NCBI GenBank assembly: GCA_950097015.1
Contig: CATNEN010000030.1
Location: forward strand, 2,651,001 to 2,715,000
Reading direction: 5' to 3'
From: Macrostomum hystrix
Taxonomy: Eukaryota; Platyhelminthes; Macrostomidae
Length of the DNA stretch: 64,000 bases
This document shows positions 46,800 through 57,000 of this stretch, piece after piece. The notes beneath the pieces are model-generated. The model saw nothing but the letters and a program-made list of their open reading frames with translations, was not told the origin of the DNA and did no database searches. How positions within the stretch are numbered: the first letter of the stretch is position 1; the number at the start of each line of letters is the position of its first letter. Both the position numbers and the translations under genes were made by a program.

Positions 46800-47403
46800 A
46801 ATATATATTTCATATTTTTTTATTCCTGGTGTCCCTGCTTTTTTTACTGCTCTTATTTTTAATATCTTTGCTTTCCCCTTCCCAGCTCAATAGTTGAATT
46901 CTACAAAACTTCGCTTTTTATGAATTTTGTTGTCCAGTAAAATATTTGTTGTAAAAATATATGAAAGAATAAAAACAGCATCAATAGATGGCGTGCGCGC
47001 TTTATTAATAATAATTATTAATAATCCTAATTTTATAGCAATTCCAACTGAAGTCTATGTACGTATTTATTTTTTTTAAACCGACAGCAACAACTTAAAA
47101 CAAGTACTATTACTTTCAGATGCATATTAGTCAGTGATTTCCTTGAATTTTCAAATTTATTAAATTACTAGTAGAAATTAAAAATTCTTGATTAAAAACA
47201 ACCTATAGTTCTTGATAATTTACACAGAAATCAAAGCAACCCAAAAGTGAAAGATGGGATACTGAAAACAATAGACTGGTAACTCGACGAATCGAAAAAC
47301 TCTGAAATATATACGAGTGGAGCATGCTAAAGGGCGGAAAGACGAAATTTTAGACCTGGGCTATAAAAACGGGCAGGAGTAAAACTGAATATTAGAAAAC
47401 TTT
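46800..47403. other. AT-rich spacer between the two orphan genes
   Basis: This is 3' flank of gene B and 5' flank side of the tandem spacer. No gene or repeat is recognised besides AT-rich simple sequence. Confidence 0.4.
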
Positions 47404-50072
47404 TCAAACATTGGTGAACAATGTACCAACCGCCACGAAGGCAGCTGCTACCACAGGCCATCCAGAAATGACCGCAGACCCTCCGGACTGCACTTTGCTG
47501 GGAGGGACCACCTTGTAGACGGCCGACGGCGACCCTCCCACCAACTTGGCGATGACCAGGGCCTGGAAGGCGGTGCTGTCGGTCTGGAAAAACGTCAGGT
47601 TCGATGCGGCACTCGACTGAGCGGTGGATACCTGACCGCTGTTCAGGTACGCCACAACTCTGACAGCGAAGAAGGACACCTGATAGGCGTTCATGATGCG
47701 GCCAATGTCTCCCCAGCGGTCATTGCGCAGAGCGTCGACGAGGCTGAGAGAGAGGACGCCTCTGCTGTAGATGGCGTAGGCGCTGTCGAGGTCGGCCTGC
47801 TCATTGGGGTACACGAACACGTTGCGGCAGAACACGATGACCGTATCACCGAAGGCCCTGCGGCTCCTGTAGCAGACGAAGCTGTCAGCGCTCACGATCT
47901 GCATGGCCGCGCCGAACGCGTCCGTGATGCTGATGGAGCGGGTGTCGTAGGGGATGGCTATCGCCGCCGTTCGTACATAGAAGTACTTGGCCGCGAGAGC
48001 ATTGCTCAAAGCGCGCACAGCGCCCGATCCGGCCATTGATGCCGTGCTGCTCAGCGAACTGTCCACATCCTGCTTGTAGAAACTGTACCAAGCTGTCGTC
48101 ACCAAATCTGTGCCGATCTGAGTCATCTGATTGACTACCTAAAATGAGTTTTTCAATGCTTTGATTAAATCATGTTGACTATGATAATAATAATTGCAGC
48201 AGGGCTGCGGGCAATGGCACATCGTTTGGTGACACCAGACCCGCAGCCAGCGAGGAGGCAATTCTACCCATTTCTGACTGGAAAAACATCCAAACAATGT
48301 AGCAATTAGCTACATATTACTTTGACTTTGATTCCGAGTCAAAGCTGCAAAAGTATTGCAATGAAATGAAACGAGTCAATGAAAAAATTGAATAAAAATA
48401 TTTTTTGTACCAGTTGATAGAAATCAATATAAATCTAGGACACCACAATAGGCTAATGGAGCAGCAGATCTCACCGAGCTTGACTGGTTTCTCCAGTACT
48501 CGCGGTCAGAGTCCAGCACTTCCTTGCTGAGCTTGAACAGGCGCACCTTGGCCGCGGTGTCCAAGATGATCGCCTGCTTGAACGTGTGGTGCAGCTCCAC
48601 CATCATCTTCAGGTACTCTATCAGATCACCTCGAGCGCAGTGGGTTAGCAGCTGGGCGTACAGTGTCTTATCTGTTAGTATCTGACGCAGTTCCAGCAGC
48701 ACCTTTGAGCTCTGGTACTGGGCTGTTTGAGCAGGTAAGAGGTTGATGAGGAGGAGACAGTGCAACACGAGTGAATTATATGGATGCTTCACACAGCGGG
48801 GCAGAACTCACGCAGCTCCGAGTCAAAGATGGCCATGGCCTGGCCGCGATCAGTCTGAGCCCGCTGCAGCATCTGCTTGTAACGATCGTAAAATCCGTTC
48901 ACTGAGATTTGCAACGACCGGACCTCATTGGATACCTGGCCGCAGAGTACCACGCTTTTCAAGTCTTTGATAGCGTGGAAATTAGCTTCTATCATTGCGT
49001 TTACCTGGCAATGTTGATTTAGAAAACTGAAAACTGATTGATAGGTTGATAGAAACGACACCTAGCCTCAGGTAGGCCAGATGTGCAGCCAGAGGAACAT
49101 GCACTGCAGCGCTTCCAAAGCCTGCGTACAGCTGTCCAGTCCATGGACTGGGGAGGCTGTCACACCCACCCAAATTTCTACCCGAGCTAATGCCGATGCC
49201 CATTTCACAGCTGGGTGAACTGAAGCATCATGGACTAAGATTCCCTCCGGCAAAGATTCGAACTCTCGACCTCTCGTCCTAATAAATCGAATTATACGCA
49301 GTTCTATAAAAAGTAAGCTTCTTGATAGCCTTGCCAATACGAGAAACTACGCAGCCTTGTTTATATATGACTTTCTCATCGATAGACACCGCATCTGTCA
49401 GTTTTGCATTCCTGATCCTGACCCTTACTGTGAGAGATACAATTCAGACTACTGACAACAGTAGAAAAGCAAAGACTTGGCTGCAAAACTCTCACATAAC
49501 ACTAAAAAAGTATCGCCATAAAAATGGCAAGCTTAAAAGAGACTTCTGTGCACACTAAGAGTGGTGGGAGAGGACTGCGTGTGGCTATGGCTGACTGACG
49601 AAGGCAAACAAGCCAGAAACCGGTCTCGGTCTGCCAGCGCGAGGTTCGTTCCCCACTTTTAGTGTGTTACACTTACCTTAATAAACTCATCCTGCAGATA
49701 GGCGTACAGGTCGGCAAACTGGTCATTCTCTGAGAACAGAGTCAGGCTGAGAATGTCGGCCACAACAGACAGTATGGCAAACACCGGGGTCAGGACGCTC
49801 ATAGCCTTGATGCGGCTGCGCCCCTTGGCGAAGGTCTCCACGAAGGCCGAGGTCACGCTAGACGAGATTGAGGCTAGTGCCTTGGGTATCTCGGAAATCA
49901 AAGCCGTGTTAACACCTTCCTCGAACGTTGCCTTATCATTGTTGCGCCACGCAGTGGAAATATTGGCCTCCAAAGCCAGCAGCTCATCAAGAGGACTGGG
50001 AGTTGGCACTAGCTGGCTGAAGCCGGCGGGCAGGTTCGCCAAGATCAGGAGGATGACATTGACACGAATCAT
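47404..50072 (-). CDS. Secreted, probably GPI-anchored protein of unknown family (copy B)
   Basis: Paralogue of gene A in the same orientation, about 1.4 kb upstream of it. Exons 50072-49677, 49004-48812, 48722-48475 and 48138-47404 give 523 residues. Exons 2 and 3 have exactly the same lengths as in gene A (193 and 248 bases), and all phases agree. Signal peptide: ILLILANLPAGFS. Shared landmarks: WRNND, SVVADIL-LTLFS-NDQFADLYAYL, VNAMIEANFHAIKDLKSVVLCGQV, RAQTDRGQA-AIFD, YQSSKVLLELRQ, RGDLIEYLKMMVELHHTF. Exon 4 includes a stretch nearly identical to gene A at the DNA level. The tail (SGWPVVAAAFVAVGTLF) is hydrophobic after a Gly/Ser spacer, consistent with GPI anchoring. The N-terminal exon is far more diverged from A than exon 4 is. 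Function unknown. Confidence 0.8.
48196..48282 (-). mobile_element. SINE family B 3' fragment in intron 3 of orphan gene B
   Basis: About 85 bases match the SINE-B 3' end on the minus strand (cgctggctgcgggtctggtg; gccattgcccgcagccc), with a short att-like tail. It is the same intron that carries a nearly complete copy in gene A. Confidence 0.8.
49068..49292 (-). mobile_element. SINE family A copy in intron 1 of orphan gene B
   Basis: On the minus strand it carries a B-box-like word (gagttcgaatctttgcc), a promoter-proximal body including gttcacccagctgtgaaatg, and the 3' block ggctgcacatctggcc. These parallel the complete copy at 36634-36948. The A-box end is degraded or missing. Confidence 0.72.
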
Positions 50073-51073
50073 AGTACCACTTTAGCAGTAATGCTGTCTG
50101 CCTAAATCCAAAAATCGACGCCTTTCTCACAGCTCATTTGCACCTGGCTGCCACTATAATAGGCTCGCTTCTTGAGCACAGGGTATGTACATTGTTGTCC
50201 AATAAGTAACCTACTGTAGACACAATTGTGCAAATGAAGGTGGAACTACCATATCATGTTTGTGTAGTTAATTTTTGTTTTCCTCACATAAATAAGTTCG
50301 CAAGAGAGACTTAAAAGTTCAAATAATAATAATAATAAACACCCAAATGGCGTGACGAAAATATTTCTTGGGTTGCAGCCTTTTGGTTAGAGCTTCGGGC
50401 TCATTCGCAAAAATAATACATAAAAAACTGAATTTAAGAAACAAAAACAGTCGGCTTAATTTGTGTCATTTTTTACAATAATTCAAAATTATTTCGAGGC
50501 AGGTAAGGCAGTTGATAAATAGGTGTATTTGCAGCCTGCAAACAGGGTGTGCATGCCTGGTGTGCACTGCACCATTCACAAAACTAATAGCAAGTGGTGA
50601 GCCCGATTCCAAAATTACCCTCAATAAAGTATTGGTTTGTTAGAGCACTGGCGACACCGGAAAGCAAAATTAGAGAAATAAAAAATAAATTAAGCATATT
50701 AGGCCCTGCCCGTGTACAAATAGAAGCTAGAAGGATAATGGAAGCTCCGCAACAGACAAATGCAACAGACAGGCCTGACAATGACAGACCCGCTACAGTG
50801 CTAGAATTTCATATCAGTACGGTGCGAAAATCTTGGCCTAACGAGTTAGAAAATCATTGAAACAATTGATTCTGTCATTAAAAAAATTATTCAATTCAAC
50901 ATTAAAAATATCTGATATGGAAAGGTTTGTCATTCCGATGCTAAGCAAATCATACTACTTAGGCAACAGGTCAGAATACAGTAGTATACGAGCGTATAAG
51001 CAAATTTCGTAAACAACAGCTAATTGACTAATAGAGTGAATAGTTAATAAAAGCGGATTGTGCGGACAAGCCC
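50073..51073. other. Gene-free stretch between orphan gene B and SEC24
   Basis: Contains the 5' flank of gene B and 3' flank of SEC24. A minus frame at 50584-50781 encodes two hydrophobic stretches but has no homology I know, and the plus frame over it is equally unsupported. An A-box-like word (ttttggttagagcttcgg, near 50390) may be a SINE head remnant. Confidence 0.35.
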
Positions 51074-54000
51074 TTAGCCGAGCACGTGCTTCTGCAAATA
51101 CTGCAGAAATTCCAAATAGGACATGCTGGAATCGGTCCGATCCTCGATCAGAAATGGCGCCAATGGTGCCAGAGACGCGGCTGACGGCGTCAGGGTTAGG
51201 GTGGTCAACGGAACAGCACCTGGTCGATCCATCCGCAGTCTGTCTGCGAAGGCGCGAGCTCTCGACGTTAGGCGTTGAAGCCGATCGCTGTTGGCGCCGT
51301 CGGGAGAGGACGCTGGTAGGGCTAGAATTAACCGATGGCCAGCGTCAAGTAGGTAGGCCCCGCCAGGGTCGATTTGGCTGGAGCTCGGCTGCAGGCGTGG
51401 AGGAGGCAGAGGCGGCTGCGACTGATGCGTCTCGGTGTCCTGCTGCGATTCTGGCCACAGGTGCAGTGCGTACAGCGACGGTAACAGCTGTTGCAGAAGT
51501 GAGCGCAGTGGGCTAGTTCGCAGCTGCAGTTTAGAGGAAAGAGGATTCTCATTAAATGAGTGGTCATGAATGGTAGCTTGATGATTGGACAACAATGGGC
51601 TGCGGTGATTGACTGCGGTGACAATGGGCTGCGGTGATTGACTGCGGTGACAATGGCCTGTGGTGACAATGGGCTGAGGTGACAATGGGCTGCGGTGACA
51701 ATGGCCTGCGGTGACAATGGGCTGCGGTGACAATGGCCTGCGGTGACAATGGGCTGCGGTGATTCACTGTGGTGACAATGGGTTGCGGTGACACTGGGCT
51801 GCGGTGACAATGGGCTGCGGTGACAATGGTATGTCGTGATTCACTGTGGTGACAATGGGCTGCGGTGACAATGGTCTGTGGTGATTCACTGTGGTGACAA
51901 TGGGCTGCGGTGACAATGGTCTGCGGTGACAATGGTCTGCGGTGATTCACTGTGGTGACAATGGTCTGCGGTGATTCACTGTGGTGACAATGGTCTGTGG
52001 TGATTCACTGTGGTGACAATGGGCTGCGGTGACAATGGTCTGTGGTGATTCACTGTGGTGACAATGGGCTGCGGTGACAATGGTCTGTGGTGATTCACTG
52101 TGGTGACAATGGGCTGCGGTGACAATGGTCTGCGGTGACAATGGTCTGCGGTGATTCACTGTGGTGACAATGGTCTGCGGTGATTCACTGTGGTGACAAT
52201 GGTCTGCGGTGATTCACTGTGGTGACAATGGTCTGCGGTGATTCACTGTGGTGACAATGGTCTGCGGTGATTCACTGTGGTGACAATGGTCTGCGGTGAT
52301 TCACTGTGGTGACAATGGTCTGCGGTAAGGGGGTCGGTGGCAGAGCGGTTATCGCGTTTGCCACTCGCACCACGGTCCCTAAGTTCGATTCCACGGCGAG
52401 GCCACATTTATTTGGGGCGCAGCCGCGGAGAGAAGGCTTGGGGGCTTGTCGTGCAATTTACGCCCTTGTGGGCCAACCTCCAAGATAACACTGCCTGACG
52501 ATGAGAAAGTCAGGGCAGATGTACACACCTGTGTGAGCGTATGCCTGCGTTCAGTATCTGTGTGCGTGTGTGCTCAGGAGTCAGCGAAATGGGCAGAATT
52601 GCCTCCTCGCTAACTGCGGGTCTAGTGTCACCAAATGATGTGCAATTGCCCGCAGCCCTCCTGCAATCATTAATATTATTATTATTATTATGGTCTGCGG
52701 TGACAATGGGCTGCGGTGACAATGGGCTGCGGTGACAATGGTCTGCGGTGATTCACTGTGATGACAATGGGCTGCGGTGACAATGGTCTACGGTGATTCA
52801 CTGTGGTGACAATGGGCTGCGGTGATTCACTGTGGTGACAATGGTCTGCGGTGATTCACTGTGGTGACAATGGGCTGCGGTGATTCACTGTGGTGACAAT
52901 GGGCTGCGGTGATTCACTGTGGTGACAATGGTCTGCGGTGATTCACTGTGGTGACAATGGGCTGCGGTGATTCACTGTGGTGACAATGGGCTGCGGTGAT
53001 TCACTGTGGTGACAATGGGCTGCGGTGACAATGGTCTACGGTGATTCACTGTGGTGACAATGGGCTGCGGTGATTCACTGTGGTGACAATGGGCTGCGGT
53101 GATTCACTGTGGTGACAATGGGCTGCGGTGATTCACTGTGGTGACAATGGTCTGCGGTGATTCACTGTGGTGACAATGGTCTGTGGTGATTCACTGTGGT
53201 GACAATGGTCTGCGGTGATTCACTGTGGTGACAATGGTCTGCGGTGATTGACTGTGGTGACAATGGGCTGCGGTGATTGACTGTGGTGACAATGGTCTGC
53301 GGTGATTGACTGTGGTGACAATGGGCTGCGGTGATTGACAGTAGTGACAATGGGTTGCGGTGATTCACTGTGGTGACAATGGGCTGCGGTGATTCACTGT
53401 GGTGACAATGGGTTGCGGTGATTCACTGTGGTGACTGTTAAATATCAAACTGACCACAGCAATAGCAGCCGCCCTCTCATCTTGCTGGTTAACATCCGCC
53501 CTGAATGCAGGCCACTTCAACAGTGCCAGAATGAGCAGCGGCAGCAGCCGCAGTCCAGTTGGCAGCCAGAGGCCGCCGGAGCCGCGCTGACCGCTAGCTC
53601 TGGCGTAGGCAGCCAGAGGATCGGCTGCCGCGTTCACCAGGGCATCGCGGGCGTCAGTGAGACGGCTGGCGCCGGTCAGAACCCGCTCCGCGCCCAGCTG
53701 GGCCAGCAGGCCGGTGATCTAAATTTGTGAGGAGCAGCAAATAAAGCTTAATCAAATTCGTTATGATCAGTTTCAGGTGGATTCAGATTCGTTATGAGCA
53801 TTTTTAAGAGAATTTAGATTCGTTATGAGCAGTTTCAGGTGGATTCAGATTCGTTATGAGCAGTTTCAGGTGGATTCAGATTCGTTATGAGCAGTTTCAG
53901 GTGGATTCAGATTCGTTATGAGCAGTTTCAGGTGTAGTCAGATTCGTTATGAGCAGTTTCAGGTGTAGTCAGATTCGTTATGAGCCGCTTCAGGTGGATT

Positions 54001-57000
54001 CAGATTCGTTATGAGCAGTTTCAGGTGGATTCAGATTCGTTATGAGCAGTTTCATGTGTAGTCAGATTCGTTATGAGCAGTTTCAGGTGTAGTCAGATTC
54101 GTTATGAGCAGTTTCAGGTGTAGTCAGATTCGTTATGAGCAGTTTCAGGTGTAGTCAGATTCGTTATGAGCAGTTTCAGGTGGATTCAGATTCGTTATGA
54201 GCAGTTTCAGGTGTAGTCAGATTCGTTATGAGCAGTTTCAGGTGGATTCAGATTCGTTATGAGCAGTTTCAGGTGTAGTCAGATTCGTTATGAGCAGTTT
54301 CAGGTGTAGTCAGATTCGTTATGAGCAGTTTCAGGTGTAGTCAGATTCGTTATGAGCAGTTTCAGGTGGATTCAGATTCGTTATGAGCAGTTTCAGGTGT
54401 AGTCAGATTCGTTATGAGCAGTTTCAGGTGTAGTCAGATTCGTTATGAGCAGTTTCAGGTGTAGTCAGATTCGTTATGAGCAGTTTCAGGTGTAGTCAGA
54501 TTCGTTATGAGCAGTTTCAGGTGGATTCAGATTCGTTGTGAGCAGTTTCAGGTGGATTCAGATTCGTTATGAGCAGTTTCAGGTGGATTCAGATTCGTTA
54601 TGAGCAGTTTCATGTGTAGTCAGATTCGTTATGAGCAGTTTCAGGTGTAGTCAGATTCGTTATGAGCAGTTTCATGTGTAGTCAGATTCGTTATGAGCAG
54701 TTTCAGGTGTAGTCAGATTCGTTATGAGCAGTTTCAGGTGTAGTCAGATTCGTTATGAGCAGTTTCAGGTGTAGTCAGATTCGTTATGAGCAGTTTCAGG
54801 TGTAGTCAGATTCGTTATGAGCAGTTTCAGGTGGATTCAGATTCGTTATGAGCAGTTTCAGGTGGATTCAGATTCGTTATGAGCAGTTTCAGGTGGATTC
54901 AGATTCGTTATGAGCAGTTTCATGTGTAGTCAGATTCGTTATGAGCAGTTTCAGGTGTAGTCAGATTCGTTATGAGCAGTTTCATGTGTAGTCAGATTCG
55001 TTATGAGCAGTTTCAGGTGTAGTCAGATTCGTTATGAGCAGTTTCAGGTGTAGTCAGATTCGTTATGAGCAGTTTCAGGTGTAGTCAGATTCGTTATGAG
55101 CAGTTTCAGGTTAATTCAGATTCGCTATGAGCAGTTTCAGGTGGATTCAGATTCGTTATGAGCAGTTTCAGGTGTAGTCAGATTCGTTATGAGCAGTTTC
55201 ATGTGTAGTCAGATTCGTTATGAGCAGTTTCAAGTGTAGTCAGATTCGTTATGAGCCGCTTCAGGTGGATTCAGATTCGTTATGAGCAGTTTCAGGTGGA
55301 TTCAGATTCGTTATGAGCAGTTTCAGGTGGATTCAGATTCGTTATGAGCAGTTTCAGGTGTAGTCAGATTCGTTATGAGCAGTTTTAGGTGTAGTCAGAT
55401 TCGTTATGAGCCGCTTCAGGTGGATTCAGATTCGTTATGAGCAGTTTCAGGTGGATTCAGATTCGTTATGAGCAGTTTCATGTGTAGTCAGATTCGTTAT
55501 GAGCAGTTTCAGGTGTAGTCAGATTCGTTATGAGCAGTTTCAGGTGTAGTCAGATTCGTTATGAGCAGTTTCAGGTGTAGTCAGATTCGTTATGAGCAGT
55601 TTCAGGTGTAGTCAGATTCGTTATGAGCAGTTTCAGGTGTAGTCAGATTCGTTATGAGCAGTTTCAGGTTAATTCAGATTCGCTATGAGCAGTTTCAAGT
55701 GAATTCAGATTCACTATGAGCAGTTTCAAGTGAATTCAGATTCGCTATGAGCAGTACCAAGTCTAATACAAAATCGTCACGATCTCTAGAAAATATTTTT
55801 TGTTGCTACGAGCAGCTTAAAGGTCGATTATTATCTAGCATGAGCAGTGATACTGAGCAGAAGCTTACAGCCCGATGATCGGCGCACGCGAACACGGTAT
55901 CTATGCGGGTGGTGGCAGGCAGGCCCAGTGTGTGCACCCGGATCCGCCTGTCACCCTTCCGACCGGTGTACAGCAGGGCAGCCTGGAAGACAATGGGTTC
56001 CGAGCCAGCGCTGGCGTTGGTGGCTCCATCGCTGATGCCCAGCTGAACAGCGAACCCGGCGTCAGGACTAGCGCAGGGCAGCACCACCAGGTCTGTGGCG
56101 CGGACGAAGCAGGAGCCATAGAATGCGGCCACATTATAGCCGTTCGAGCAGCGGATTCGTAGCACAGCCTTGGAGGGTGCAAGCAAATCAAGCTGAGATT
56201 CACAGATTGGTTCGATTCGTACACCAAAAAGTGAATGAGGGTCCTAATCCTCCTGATCCTATAAAGACAGGATACTGATCCTATAAAGACAGGATCCTGA
56301 TCCTATAAAGACAAGAACCTGATCCTATAAAGACAGGATCCTGATCCTATAAAGACAGGATCCTGATCCTATAAAGACAGGATCCTGATCCTATAAAGAC
56401 AGGATCCTGATCCTATAAAGACAGGATCTAGATCCTAAAAAGACAGGATCCTGATCCTATAAAGACAGGATCCTGATCCTATAAAGACAGGATCTAGATC
56501 CTAAAAAGATAGGATCCTGATCCTATAAAGACAGGATCCTGATCCTATAAAGACAGGATCTAGATCCTAAAAAGATAGGATCCTGATCCTATAAAGACAG
56601 GATCCTGATCCTGTAAAGACAGGATCTAAATCCTAAAAAGACAGGATCCTGATCCTATAAAGACAGGATCCTGATCCTTTAAAGACTGGATCCTGATCCT
56701 AAAAAGACAGGATCCTGATCCTATAAAGACAGGATCCTGATCTTAAAAAAAAGACAGGATCCTGATCCTATAAAGACAGGATACTGATCCTATAAAGACA
56801 GGATCTAGATCCTAAAAAGACAGGATCTAGATCCTAAAAAGACAGGATCTAGATCCTAAAAAGACAGGATCTAGATCCTAAAAAGACAGGATCCTGGTCC
56901 TAAAAAGACGGAATCCTGATCCTCTAAAGACAGCCTTTTTCGATGCAAAAAATCGCAATCCCAATCCCTAGAAGCCTGACTACCTCGACACCCAGCTTGC

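Noticed and set aside
50584-50781. Small hydrophobic two-segment ORF (65 codons, minus)
   Set aside because: No homology, no splice or promoter context; an overlapping plus frame is equally open.
51564-53368. S-P-Q-T-I-V-T repeat ORFs (also as a possible CRISPR-like array)
   Set aside because: Plain tandem minisatellite in SEC24 intron 5 without unique spacers; eukaryotic context excludes CRISPR.
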